Source of the DNA: Litoribacter ruber
Lineage (GTDB): Bacteria; Bacteroidota; Bacteroidia; Cytophagales; Cyclobacteriaceae
Length of the DNA: 64,000 bases
Direction: 5' to 3'
NCBI RefSeq assembly: GCF_018500185.1
Contig: NZ_JAHBGI010000010.1
Coordinates: forward strand, 62,001 to 126,000
Made by a program: the position numbers and the translations under genes. Positions 34,090-42,533 of the stretch are shown here, piece by piece (positions within the stretch are counted from its first letter, which is position 1; each line of letters starts with the position of its first letter). Below the pieces are notes generated by a model. It did not search any database. It was not told the origin of the DNA and was given only the letters and a program-made list of their open reading frames with translations.

Positions 34090-35198
34090 TGATGGATAGT
34101 ATGAACTTAAAGGATACTGGATTTAAGACTAATGATGAATTGCAATACTGGGACAAGTGTTATTGGTATCTAAGATTTTTAATTGATACAAATAGATTTG
34201 GGGCGTTGGGAAAAAACATTTCAAAATGCAAATTCTTGTATGAAAATATTCTGACAGCATATAAGCTTCTAAATAAGGAAGAGTCATCGGAGGATAAAAT
34301 TAAGGTTTTAGACTCAATTTTTTATGATACCTTATTTGATAAAGTTAAAAATGATAGTAAGAAATTCCATGCTTATGTTTATTTGTATGACAATTTGCAG
34401 GTTTTTCTAGTTGATCCGAAGGATTATTTTGTGTTAGCATTAACGATTAAAGAGTTGTTGTTGCCTACAAATGAAGCTATTCAGAATGTTCCTAGTAATG
34501 AATGTGTAGCTTTTGCAAAATTATATGGAAAGGCTATTTTGGATTCTAAAAATGAAAAAGGATTATCTAATCTTATAAGAGAGTGGGATATCTTTACTGA
34601 GACTATTGCTTTAAATAGAGAAAGAGATTTAATTGTGAATCTAATCTCAAGTATTAGGGGAAGATTACAGTTAGAATTGGGGCAAGCAGAAGGATCACTT
34701 AATGATCATGATATGGATGTCATAATTTCGGCAATAAGCCAAGAGTTTGAAAGGAGAACTGGTCAAAAAAGAAAGCAAAGGGCAGGTAATGACCTAGAAA
34801 GTGTAACTCAATTTATTTTTGACTATTTCAAAATTAAAACAGGGGGAGGACCTGAGCATATTTCGACTGGGTTAGAGGTTGATAACTGGATTAAAGATAA
34901 AAATGGTTACTATATTGGAATAAGCTTAAAGAGGACCCTGCGGGAACGCTGGAAACAAACATATACAACAGATACTTCTATTTTAGACAGGAACCGCATA
35001 AAATATGTTATTCACATCATTAACAATGATATCGATTTAAGTGATGCAAAGCTATCTGAGTTGGGTTCCTATAGACATCTTTTCTTTTTAGCTGATGATT
35101 CAAAAGTTTTGGAGAAATATAAAAATCATATAGTGACAAGTAAGTATGTGTTTCCTATGTCTCAATTAATTGTGAAGATTAAGGAATTCATGCAATAA
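34086..35198 (+). CDS. Type II restriction endonuclease, EcoRII-C-like fold (putative)
   Basis: This 370-residue protein directly follows the methyltransferase with a four-base overlap. The N-terminal 230 residues are unassigned and helical. The C-terminal part reads RKQRAGNDLESVTQFIFDYF near 237-256, then LEVDNWIKDKNGYYIGISLK and RTLRERWKQTY near 270-300. The R-A-G-x-x-L-E helix, a D...(I/S)xK pair and the (K)RTLRERWKQ tail resemble the catalytic region of EcoRII/PspGI-type nucleases. The recognition site cannot be read from sequence; an EcoRII-like CC(W)GG-type site would fit both enzymes but is a guess. The composition is AT-rich: 18 of the 60 bases from 34621 are G or C, against 29 of the 60 from 35821. 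Confidence 0.82.
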   Translation: MMMDSMNLKDTGFKTNDELQYWDKCYWYLRFLIDTNRFGALGKNISKCKFLYENILTAYKLLNKEESSEDKIKVLDSIFYDTLFDKVKNDSKKFHAYVYLYDNLQVFLVDPKDYFVLALTIKELLLPTNEAIQNVPSNECVAFAKLYGKAILDSKNEKGLSNLIREWDIFTETIALNRERDLIVNLISSIRGRLQLELGQAEGSLNDHDMDVIISAISQEFERRTGQKRKQRAGNDLESVTQFIFDYFKIKTGGGPEHISTGLEVDNWIKDKNGYYIGISLKRTLRERWKQTYTTDTSILDRNRIKYVIHIINNDIDLSDAKLSELGSYRHLFFLADDSKVLEKYKNHIVTSKYVFPMSQLIVKIKEFMQ

Positions 35199-35317
35199 AT
35201 ATTATTTTACTTTTAACTGTATATATATATATTGTAATGACTTTTGATTTCCTGACCCATGAGGTACTCAATAGGTAAACTTGTGAATATTTACGTAATG
35301 GGAAAAAGCTTTAAAGA

Positions 35318-35467
35318 ATGTGGAAATGTTCAAATTCAGTTGCAAATCCCATTGGTTCGCTGAACTTAATTAATCCATTCGAATATTTAGAAAGATGTCT
35401 AAAGTGTGAGTCGTTCACAATAGATGGGTTGGAATTGTTAAAAGATTGTTTTTATTCAGCTCCTTGA
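35318..35467 (+). CDS. Small open frame or gene remnant after the restriction gene
   Basis: The 278-base gap 35199-35476 is AT-rich like the R-M cassette. It contains a 49-codon frame from ATG 35318, with words such as NPIGSLNLINPFEYLERCLK. A second frame starting at 35299 (MGKSFKECGN) overlaps it out of phase, as if a longer gene had suffered a frameshift. There is no convincing ribosome binding site. It could be the decayed end of a gene carried with the cassette. Otherwise the gap shows only a TATATATATATA run near 35221. Confidence 0.25.
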   Translation: MWKCSNSVANPIGSLNLINPFEYLERCLKCESFTIDGLELLKDCFYSAP

Positions 35468-35476
35468 TTTCTTTAT

Positions 35477-36130
35477 TTAATACTCCCCCACAACCCTCTC
35501 CGCCCAATACTTATAAATCTCCGCATCCGGGTGCAGCTTGTCGCTAACCACGGCTAGGGGATATTCCCGGTAGTGGGTGGTGATGTCGAGGAAGGTGACG
35601 CCGTGCCTTTCGGCGATGGCTTGCTTGGCGCGGTTGAAGCGGTCGATTTCCTGGGCCACTTTGGCCTTGTCTGTTTCTTTTTCGGTGGCAAAGGGCGTGA
35701 TGCCCCAGTCTGGAATGGAAAGGACGAGGACGTTTTCCTTCTTTCCTCCCGCAAAACTTATGGCCTGCTCGAGCAACTGCCTGAATTCCTCCCTGTAGTT
35801 GTCCAGGTCCCTGCCCCTGTACTGGTTGTTTACCCCGATGAGCAAGGTGACCAAATCATAGGTCTGCCCCTCTATATTGGCCTCGCTGATCCCTTTTTGG
35901 AGTTCATCGGTGGTCCAGCCGGTGGTGGCGATGATTTTGGGATCCTCAAAATCGTAACCTTTTTCCCTTAGCATGACCACGGCCTGGTTAGGGAATCTTT
36001 CATGCTCTTCGACTCCTTCCCCAATGGTGTAAGAATCGCCTAATGCCAAGTATGTGAGTTTTTGCTCCATTTTCGGTTGGGTTGTAAGTACGGCCAAGCT
36101 CAAGGCCAAAAAGGTGAACAGGTGGATCAT
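35477..36130 (-). CDS. SGNH/GDSL family hydrolase
   Basis: This 217-residue protein has a short hydrophobic N-terminus that can act as a signal (MIHLFTFLALSLAVLTT). The SGNH blocks are present: GDSYTIGEG with the catalytic Ser near residue 32, LLIGVNNQYRG with the block III Asn near 95, and DKLHPDAE with the Asp/His pair near 197. It likely hydrolyses an ester of a lipid or acylated sugar in the periplasm. The start overlaps the S66 peptidase stop by four bases (ATGA at 36127-36130), so the two are coupled. Confidence 0.9.
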   Translation of the reverse strand: MIHLFTFLALSLAVLTTQPKMEQKLTYLALGDSYTIGEGVEEHERFPNQAVVMLREKGYDFEDPKIIATTGWTTDELQKGISEANIEGQTYDLVTLLIGVNNQYRGRDLDNYREEFRQLLEQAISFAGGKKENVLVLSIPDWGITPFATEKETDKAKVAQEIDRFNRAKQAIAERHGVTFLDITTHYREYPLAVVSDKLHPDAEIYKYWAERVVGEY

Positions 36131-37173
36131 GACTGGAATAGCTTTTCGGTAAGCTGGAAGGTGCCCTCATCCGCATTCATTCGGGCTTTGGCGCCAATCG
36201 GTACGATGAATTGTTTGGGCACATGGCCGATCATGGCACCGCGGTAAGCGGGGATGTTGAGGGGTTTGATGTAATCGTCAAAAATGTCGTCCAGCGTTAG
36301 GGTGCCGTATCCGCCCGTGGGGCTGCAGTCCGTGCACTGACCAAAGACGAAGCCTTTGATCTGGCTGAGGGCGCCCATAAGCTTTAGGGTGCTCATCATG
36401 CGGTCCACCTTGTAAGGTTCCTCGCCGATGTCTTCGAGAAACAAGATTTTGTCGTGGAAATCCGGCAGATAGCCCGTTCCCGCCAAAGCGGTCAATACCG
36501 TCAGGTTGCCACCCACCAGTTCTCCTTCTACCTCACCGCTAGTGATAGTCTGGATACGGTTGTTTTTGACGATCAGCTCATCGCCTTTTTCCTGCTCGTT
36601 TTCAAACTTGTGCAGGGACTGGTTGAAAAACACTTCCTCAAACTGTCTTACATTAAAACTGTTCCAGCTGCCTGTGCCGTTGGGGCCGTGGAAGGTGATC
36701 AGGCCGGTTTTGGCATAGATCGCGTTGTGCAGCGCGGTAATGTCGCTGTAGCCCAAAATCGGTTTGGGGTTGCGTTTGATGTTTTCGTAATCGATCATGG
36801 GCAGGATCCTGGCCGCCCCGGATCCTCCGCGGATGCAGATGACGGCCTTCACTTGCTCATCGGCAAACATGCCGTTAAGGTCATTGGCCCGCTCGGCATC
36901 GGTCCCGGCGAGATGCCCTCTTCGGTTCTGTAGGTTTTCGCCCATTTTGACCTCAAAACCCAAAGCCTCCAGCGCCTCTTTGGCCAACTGAAACTGTATC
37001 CTTTCGGCCGTGGCCGCAGAAGGACTGATCAAGCCTACAATGTCGCCTTTTTGCAAAGGTTTGGGCAAAAGCTTCTGAACAGGGGAGGTGGATTTGATGG
37101 CCTTTTGCATCCCGAGGATGGGAAATAGGCTCATGGATAGTCCCAAGGACTTGAGGAAATTTCTTTTGTTCAT
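36127..37173 (-). CDS. S66 family LD-carboxypeptidase
   Basis: This 348-residue protein is related to LdcA, which removes the terminal D-Ala from muramoyl tetrapeptides during wall recycling. The nucleophile Ser is in RGGSGAARIL near residue 118, Glu in LEDIGEEPYKVDRM and His in GHVPKQFIVPIG. The N-terminus MNKRNFLKSLGLSMSLFPIL is a signal-like segment with a basic start; a twin-arginine pair is not present. It lies 6 bases downstream of the dacB-like gene and overlaps the SGNH hydrolase gene, giving a three-gene cell wall operon. Confidence 0.92.
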   Translation of the reverse strand: MNKRNFLKSLGLSMSLFPILGMQKAIKSTSPVQKLLPKPLQKGDIVGLISPSAATAERIQFQLAKEALEALGFEVKMGENLQNRRGHLAGTDAERANDLNGMFADEQVKAVICIRGGSGAARILPMIDYENIKRNPKPILGYSDITALHNAIYAKTGLITFHGPNGTGSWNSFNVRQFEEVFFNQSLHKFENEQEKGDELIVKNNRIQTITSGEVEGELVGGNLTVLTALAGTGYLPDFHDKILFLEDIGEEPYKVDRMMSTLKLMGALSQIKGFVFGQCTDCSPTGGYGTLTLDDIFDDYIKPLNIPAYRGAMIGHVPKQFIVPIGAKARMNADEGTFQLTEKLFQS

Positions 37174-37179
37174 GTGTGT

Positions 37180-38532
37180 TTAAAAGTTTTCCCGGATATA
37201 GACCATCACCTTTTCCATCTCTGCTCTCACCTTGCTGGCCTTGTAGGGGTAATTGTTGTTCATAAATGCAAAGGCATATAACTTGTCACTTTTTGTTCTG
37301 ACGAATCCAACCAAGCTGTGGTTGTTGGAAATGGTGCCCGTTTTGCCAAACACATAAGGTTTGGGCGCATGGTAATTGTTTTTTAAGGTACCGCTCACAC
37401 CGCCTTTGGGCAGCAGGTTGAACAGCATCTCGTCAGGCATTACCCTGTAGATTTTATCCATCAAAACCACCAGTGATCGGGGGGTCATCAGGTTGTGCCT
37501 GGACAACCCGGAGCCATCCACCCACAACAATTCGTCAGGAAGGTCAATTAAGTATGTTTTTTTGATATAATCAATGGCTCTTTCAGAATTAAGCTCCTGA
37601 AAGAGTTCATCAGAAATCATCAGCAGCAGGTGTTCGGCGATAAAATTGTCGCTTTCCAGCATCATTTCTTTATACAGGGCCTCTGTACGGATCCCCTTGA
37701 GGCGCTGGTGGTCCTTCGGGAGCTTTTCCTTGGTGGGGATCACCATTTTGTTGAGTTCCGAACTGGCCAGTTGGGCAAAAGTCTGCTGGCTGGTCAGGAA
37801 GGGTACGTAGGTATTCATGCCGTTGTAGGTGCGGGGATTATAGTAGAACTGGTTACTGTGAAATTCCCTTTGCACGTTTCGCACATCCCTATCGCTGGTG
37901 GTGAGGTTTTGCCTAAATAGGGAAGGGCTGACTTCCGGCTTGTTGTTGCGGTTGATCACTTTGGCGACGTTGCCATAGATGGGGAAGGGTGATTTTTCGG
38001 CAGAGTAGGAGAAATAATAATCGTCCCATTGCCAGCCAAAACCAAATGCCTGGTCCTTCCAGTTGGCATCGGAGAAGTTGATTTTTTCATACTTGTCAAA
38101 AAACTCCCTTAATCTGGGCTGTTGGGGCAGGGCATGGTATTTCCAGCTTGGATCCCCGGTGCCCCAAACGGTGACTTCGTTGCCTTTGTTCACATACCTA
38201 AGAATGGTGGTGCTGTCCCCCAAAGTGATCAGGGAAGAAAAGAAGGTTACGAGCTTGGTAGTGGAGGCGGGGATGAAGTATAGGTGGCTGTTTTTTTCAT
38301 ACACCGGCTGCTGGGTGTCCAGGTCATAGAGCATAAAACCGGTGAGGTGGTTGTTGAAGAAGGAGTCCTTGTTGAAATAGCTTTCCAGCTCCGCAGTCTT
38401 ATCCCGAGAAGGTTGGGCAATTAGGCTGGAGACTTGTAGGAATAAAAGGAGCGTGATTGTACTAGGTACTAAGTACAAAGAACTAAGTAATCTGGGGCGG
38501 TGTACGTGCTTGCTATAAGTCTTTACTTCCAT
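37180..38532 (-). CDS. dacB: D-alanyl-D-alanine carboxypeptidase, PBP4 (DacB) type
   Basis: This 450-residue S13 peptidase trims or cleaves peptidoglycan peptide bridges in the periplasm. The three active-site motifs are present: SxxK in IPASTTKLVTF near residue 88, SxN as SGLSRHN near 340, and KTG in FGKTGTISNN near 395. The signal peptide LLLFLQVSSLIAQ is preceded by about 25 residues (MEVKTYSKHVHRPRLLSSLY), which are encoded partly by a GTAC-type dispersed repeat. The original start may have been lost or moved. It is the first gene of the operon with the S66 and SGNH genes. Confidence 0.9.
   Translation of the reverse strand: MEVKTYSKHVHRPRLLSSLYLVPSTITLLLFLQVSSLIAQPSRDKTAELESYFNKDSFFNNHLTGFMLYDLDTQQPVYEKNSHLYFIPASTTKLVTFFSSLITLGDSTTILRYVNKGNEVTVWGTGDPSWKYHALPQQPRLREFFDKYEKINFSDANWKDQAFGFGWQWDDYYFSYSAEKSPFPIYGNVAKVINRNNKPEVSPSLFRQNLTTSDRDVRNVQREFHSNQFYYNPRTYNGMNTYVPFLTSQQTFAQLASSELNKMVIPTKEKLPKDHQRLKGIRTEALYKEMMLESDNFIAEHLLLMISDELFQELNSERAIDYIKKTYLIDLPDELLWVDGSGLSRHNLMTPRSLVVLMDKIYRVMPDEMLFNLLPKGGVSGTLKNNYHAPKPYVFGKTGTISNNHSLVGFVRTKSDKLYAFAFMNNNYPYKASKVRAEMEKVMVYIRENF
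38460..38489. repeat. GTAC-type repeat inside the 5' end of dacB
   Basis: TACTAGGTACTAAGTACAAA followed by GAACTAAGTA matches the GTAC words of the array at 23328-24913 and of 42277-42390. It encodes the residues SSLYLVPST of the DacB-like leader. Confidence 0.7.
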
Positions 38533-38637
38533 CTATTCAAAAAGCTTTTTGCTTTAACTTTAATCTCTTTGAAATCCATTCTTCAAGGATTTTATCTTTT
38601 TGCCACGAAAGCTATTGTGGCTTGCTGCAACTCCGCG

Positions 38638-38659
38638 AAACCCTGCCTGCGCAGGCCGG
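38638..38659. repeat. GCCTGCGCAGGC palindromic repeat
   Basis: GCCTGCGCAGGC (38645-38656) is a perfect palindrome between dacB and the DUF423 gene. It shares GCCTGC/GCAGGC words with the element at 39165-39209 on the other side of that gene. Confidence 0.55.
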
Positions 38660-38685
38660 TCCGTGTCCCTTTATTTCCGCGAACA

Positions 38686-39063
38686 TCACCCTTCGTACTT
38701 CGCCATTGCCACACATATCCAGCCAGCGATGAAGGCTACGCCGCCGAAGGGCGTGATGGCGCCAAGCCAGGTGATGCCTGTCAGGGACAGCACATAAAGG
38801 GAACCGGAGAAAATAACGATGCCGGCCAAAAAGAGCCACGCGCTACGCTTGATCCATTTTTCCTGCAATTTCAATAACGACAGTATGCCCACCAATAACA
38901 TTGCCAGGGCATGATAAAAGTGATATTTCACTCCCGTTTCAAAAGTCTCTGCTCGGCCCTGCATCTCCAGCATATCTGCCAATCCATGGGCCCCAAAGGC
39001 CCCGATCCCCACAGCCAGCGCCCCCAAAACGGCTCCTACTTGTATTATTCTTTCTTTATGCAT
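38686..39063 (-). CDS. DUF423 family membrane protein
   Basis: This 125-residue protein has four membrane helices and the DUF423/YgdD signature: GAVLGALAVGIGAFGAHGLA at the start, KYHFYHALAMLL near 47-58 and a C-terminal ITPFGGVAFIAGWICVAMA. The family is widespread with no proven function. The gene is isolated between palindromic repeats on both sides and a stretch of repeat DNA upstream. Confidence 0.93.
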   Translation of the reverse strand: MHKERIIQVGAVLGALAVGIGAFGAHGLADMLEMQGRAETFETGVKYHFYHALAMLLVGILSLLKLQEKWIKRSAWLFLAGIVIFSGSLYVLSLTGITWLGAITPFGGVAFIAGWICVAMAKYEG

Positions 39064-39115
39064 TTTTTTTATATTATCCGGAATGATGTCGGTAGCCTAT
39101 TTTTCTTTGATTGTC

Positions 39116-39140
39116 AGGACGGAAGACCGATGACCGAAGT
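39116..39140. repeat. GACGGAAGACCG-type repeat
   Basis: GGACGGAAGACCGATGACCG matches one arm of the terminator at 21681-21748 and the cluster at 31105-31150. Confidence 0.6.
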
Positions 39141-39164
39141 AACAAGGCGTGATTCCGCAAAGAT

Positions 39165-39209
39165 GCCTGCCTTGCCGGCGAGGCAGGCCTGCTTGCAGCA
39201 AAGGCAAGC
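39165..39209. repeat. GCCTGCC palindromic repeat cluster
   Basis: GCCTGCC (39165-39171) pairs with GGCAGGC (39182-39188) around TTGCCGGCGA, and GCTTGC (39191-39196) pairs with GCAAGC (39204-39209), giving two adjacent hairpins. A CACAGAG-type element in reverse orientation follows at 39211-39256. There is no gene in 39064-39263. Confidence 0.65.
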
Positions 39210-39263
39210 TCTGTGCAACTCCATTTAAAACTCTGAGTAACTCCTCTGTGTCCCATTAAAATG

Positions 39264-39932
39264 TCAACCCCTCGCCCCGAAGATGGCGCTTCCGATCCGC
39301 ACCATGGTGCTGCCTTCCTCCTGTGCGATGAGGTAATCCCCGCTCATGCCCATGGAAAGCTCCTCCATTTTCATGTTGGCGGGGAGTGGTAAGGTTTTCA
39401 ATTTGTCAAACAGGCTTTTTAACCCCGAAAACTCCCTGCGGATCTGTTCCTCATTTTCTGTGAAGGTGGCCATTCCCATCAACCCCTTTATTTCCACATG
39501 CTCTAGAGTCTTCAGCTCCCCACTTTCTATTAGCTGGAGGAGCTCAGTCTCATCAAAGCCAAACTTGCTGTCCTCCTCCGCAATATGAACCTGTAGCAGG
39601 CAGGGGATAGTCCTTTCGGCCTTTTTGGCCTGTTTGTTGATTTCCTTGAGCAGCTTGAAGGAGTCCACGCCATGTATAAGATGGACAAAAGGGGCGATGT
39701 ATTTGACCTTGTTGCGCTGTAGGTGGCCAATCATATGCCATCGGATGTCGGAGGGCAACTGGGGCTGTTTATCTACGAGTTCCTGTACTTTGTTTTCTCC
39801 AAAGTCCCGTATGCCAGCCTCATAGGCTTCCTGAAGGTCTTCTTTGGGTTTGGTCTTGCTTACAGCTACCAGTAGGCAGTCGGGGTTAATAAAAGTGTTT
39901 TTTATCTCCTGAAGGTTTTCTTTTATAGCCAT
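39264..39932 (-). CDS. YggS-family PLP-binding protein (PLPBP)
   Basis: This 222-residue protein is the single-domain alanine-racemase-like PLP carrier that keeps vitamin B6 and amino acid pools balanced. The PLP lysine is in LLVAVSKTKPKEDL near residue 26, followed by GENKVQELVDK, WHMIGHLQRNKVKYI and the phosphate-binding end SMGMSGDYLIAQEEGSTMVR and IGSAIFG. The length is normal. It is divergent from the GH3 gene, and a promoter-like pair lies just upstream. Confidence 0.95.
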   Translation of the reverse strand: MAIKENLQEIKNTFINPDCLLVAVSKTKPKEDLQEAYEAGIRDFGENKVQELVDKQPQLPSDIRWHMIGHLQRNKVKYIAPFVHLIHGVDSFKLLKEINKQAKKAERTIPCLLQVHIAEEDSKFGFDETELLQLIESGELKTLEHVEIKGLMGMATFTENEEQIRREFSGLKSLFDKLKTLPLPANMKMEELSMGMSGDYLIAQEEGSTMVRIGSAIFGARG

Positions 39933-39951
39933 TCTCCTAAATTTACACTCT

Positions 39952-39982
39952 CAAAGATACTGTTTAAGATTAGGACGGGCAA
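39952..39982 (-). promoter_or_regulatory. Possible promoter of the YggS gene
   Basis: On the minus strand TTG (39982-39980) is followed after 20 bases by TATCTTTG (39959-39952), matching the Bacteroidota pattern TTTG-N17-23-TAnnTTTG except for the first T. It ends 20 bases before the ATG at 39932. Confidence 0.45.
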
Positions 39983-40022
39983 TCCTCCGGCCTGCATTGT
40001 TTTAACATTAGCATATAAAATT

Positions 40023-41570
40023 ATGGCGATATTAGGCACTTTATTGAAACGCGGCATCAGGTTGCGGGAATCCCTGGAACAGGAATACAGTTCCCCAATT
40101 GAGCTTCAGAAAAGAGAGCTGAAAAAACTGATGATCGCAGCCTCCAAAACGGAGTTTGGACGTCAGTACGGTTTTTCGGACAAACTCAAGGAGTTTAAGA
40201 AGAAGGGCAATACCTTCTATGAGGTGTTCAAACAGGATATGCCGATATTCGACTACAACAGGATGTATGACGAATGGTGGCACAAGTTGCAGGAAGGACA
40301 GAAGGACATCACATGGCCGGGGGCTATCAAGTATTTTGCCATGACTTCGGGCACCTCGGGAGCCTCCTCCAAATACATCCCTATCTCCTACGAAATGGTG
40401 AGGGCCATCCGGAAGACAGGTGTGCGCCAGATCCTTTCCCTGTCCAAATATGATCTGCCGGACAGACTGTTCAACACCGGTATCCTGATGTTGGGAGGAA
40501 GCACGGATTTGGAGTTTAACGGCACCTATTTTTCCGGTGACCTGAGCGGGATCACGGCTGGCAAACTTCCTATATGGTTCCAGCGGTTTTATAAGCCGGG
40601 TTCCGAGATTGCCAAAAATAAAAACTGGGGTGATAAACTCGAAAGGATCGTGGACAACGCCCCCAACTGGGATATTGGGATCATTGTGGGGGTGCCTGCA
40701 TGGTTGCAGATCTTGCTCGAGAAGATCATCGAGCGTTACAACTTGAAATCTATTCATGACATTTGGCCAAACCTCAAGATTTTTGTGCACGGAGGGGTGA
40801 GTTTTGAGCCTTACAAAAAAGGCTTTGAAAAGCTGTTGGATAGGCCGCTTATTTATATGGAAACCTACCTGGCGAGTGAGGGTTTTTTGGCCTTTCAGGC
40901 CCTGCCTGACCGCCGCTCAATGAGGCTGGTGCTCAATAATGGGATTTTCTATGAATTTATTCCTTTCAAGGATGAAAATTTTGACGAAAATGGGGAGGTA
41001 AAGCCGGATGCGCAAACCCTTTCCATTGACCAGCTCGAGGAGGGTAAGGAATATGCCATACTGATCAGCACCTGTGCCGGGGCTTGGCGTTATTTGATTG
41101 GGGATGTGATCAAGTTTGAATCTTTGGCGGAAGCCGAGATTGTGATCACCGGCAGGACCAAGCATTTTCTCAGCTTGTGTGGGGAACATCTTTCCGTGGA
41201 CAATATGAACAGGGCCATTGAGCTGGCTTCAGAGGAATTGGATATCGATATCCGGGAATTTACGGTCATAGGTGTGCCACACGGGAGCCTATTTGCCCAT
41301 CACTGGTATATTGGCAGCGATGATGAAGTGGATGCGGGGAGGTTGAGGAACATTATTGATGAGAAGCTGAAAAGTCTGAATGACGACTATATTACAGAGC
41401 GCCAGCATGCGTTGAAGGAAATTGAGGTGAAAGTGTTGCCTCAGGAGACCTTCATTGAATATATGCGGCAACAGGGCAAGGAAGGCGGGCAGAATAAATT
41501 CCCACGTGTGTTGAAAGGGGATAAGGCGGAGGCTTGGGTTGGCTTTTTGAAGGAGAAAGGGCTGGCATAA
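40023..41570 (+). CDS. GH3 family protein (acyl-adenylating enzyme-like)
   Basis: This 515-residue protein is a bacterial relative of plant GH3 acyl-acid amido synthetases. The ATP-binding loop is FAMTSGTSGASSKYIPIS near residues 105-122. ETYLASEG near 280 and WRYLIGDVIKFE near 355 are further ANL/GH3 motifs. The C-terminal domain (about 390-515) contains HHWYIGSDDE. The predicted chemistry is adenylation of an acid and transfer to an amine or thiol; the substrate is unknown. It is divergent from yggS and one base upstream of the LysE gene. Confidence 0.92.
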   Translation: MAILGTLLKRGIRLRESLEQEYSSPIELQKRELKKLMIAASKTEFGRQYGFSDKLKEFKKKGNTFYEVFKQDMPIFDYNRMYDEWWHKLQEGQKDITWPGAIKYFAMTSGTSGASSKYIPISYEMVRAIRKTGVRQILSLSKYDLPDRLFNTGILMLGGSTDLEFNGTYFSGDLSGITAGKLPIWFQRFYKPGSEIAKNKNWGDKLERIVDNAPNWDIGIIVGVPAWLQILLEKIIERYNLKSIHDIWPNLKIFVHGGVSFEPYKKGFEKLLDRPLIYMETYLASEGFLAFQALPDRRSMRLVLNNGIFYEFIPFKDENFDENGEVKPDAQTLSIDQLEEGKEYAILISTCAGAWRYLIGDVIKFESLAEAEIVITGRTKHFLSLCGEHLSVDNMNRAIELASEELDIDIREFTVIGVPHGSLFAHHWYIGSDDEVDAGRLRNIIDEKLKSLNDDYITERQHALKEIEVKVLPQETFIEYMRQQGKEGGQNKFPRVLKGDKAEAWVGFLKEKGLA

Positions 41571-41571
41571 A

Positions 41572-42198
41572 ATGAATGTAATAGAAGGAATTGGAATGGG
41601 GCTGGTGCTATCCCTTATCATCGGGCCCGTTTTTTTTGCCCTGATCCAAAGCAGCATTGAAAAAGGTTTCAGGTATGCCGTGGCGATGGCTGCCGGCATT
41701 TTGCTGAGTGATAGCCTTTATGTGTTGCTTACCTACTTTGGCGTATCCCTGATCACCAACAATCCGATGGTGGAGATGGTCTTGGGTTTTGTCGGTGGCG
41801 GTTTTTTGGTGGCTTTTGGGGTCCTGACTTTTATGAAGAAAGGCATGGGCCGACCAAACACCGGAGGTTTCCCCAAGAGTAAAAAGCGGCCCATGAAGCG
41901 GAAAGGCTTTGCCAAAGGCTTTTCCCTCAACGGCGTCAACCCTTTTGTGTTGCTCTTTTGGACTTCCATTGCGGGATTAGTGCATTTAAAGGATGGATTT
42001 GGAGCTCTTGACGTGGTGGGGTATTATTTGGGGATCCTGCTCACGGTGTTCCTGATAGACGTTCTCAAGGCCTACAGCGCTACCAAACTCCGCACCTTCA
42101 TCACTCCGAAGATCATGCAGTTGCTCAACAAGGTTGTGGCAGTGGCACTGGTGGGCTTCGGAATCAGGCTGATTGTATTTGCTGCTGAGGCGGTATGA
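41572..42198 (+). CDS. LysE family translocator
   Basis: This 208-residue protein has six hydrophobic helices and the LysE/RhtB pattern: a start MNVIEGIGMGLVLSLIIGPV with Gly-Pro in the first helix, followed by FRYAVAMAAGILLSDSLYVL. A loop of basic residues lies near 95-120 (SKKRPMKRKGFAKGF), and NGVNPFVLLFW is the conserved central motif. It likely exports amino acids or similar small molecules. The start follows the GH3 stop after one base (TAA-A-ATG), so the two are coupled. Confidence 0.88.
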   Translation: MNVIEGIGMGLVLSLIIGPVFFALIQSSIEKGFRYAVAMAAGILLSDSLYVLLTYFGVSLITNNPMVEMVLGFVGGGFLVAFGVLTFMKKGMGRPNTGGFPKSKKRPMKRKGFAKGFSLNGVNPFVLLFWTSIAGLVHLKDGFGALDVVGYYLGILLTVFLIDVLKAYSATKLRTFITPKIMQLLNKVVAVALVGFGIRLIVFAAEAV

Positions 42199-42276
42199 GG
42201 CTTCACGTAGGCAAATGGGTCACAAAGGGCACCAAGTTAAAAAAGAAGTCGCTCAAAGGCTTCTTCGCTTACCGAT

Positions 42277-42390
42277 ACCCCATCCGAATAGCGCAGCTCA
42301 GAGGGAGGGGCACGATGGTAAGAACCTTTGTACCTGGTACTTTGTACCTGGTACTTGGTACCTGGTACTTTGTACCCATACGCAAGTACC
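42277..42390. repeat. Partial copy of the tandem-array unit with GTAC words
   Basis: CCCCATCCGAATAGCGCAGC and then TCAGAGGGAGG at 42279-42309 match the array units at 23328-24913 with few changes. TTTGTACCTGGTACTTTGTA copies follow to 42377. It is a solitary partial copy 18 kb from the array. Confidence 0.8.
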
Positions 42391-42533
42391 AGATACGAAC
42401 AGATGAGATAAAAAGGCTTCTTCTCTGCAAAATGGGTGGCAAGTGTATGTATCCATCCATACCTCAAGTTCCATTGAGACGCACCATCTCCGCTAACTAC
42501 CTAAAATCCACTCACTCCTGAACAAACGGTAAT

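Noticed and set aside
40041-40790. 249-codon open frame antisense to the GH3 gene
   Set aside because: It is a shadow of the GH3 frame; no motif and no promoter.
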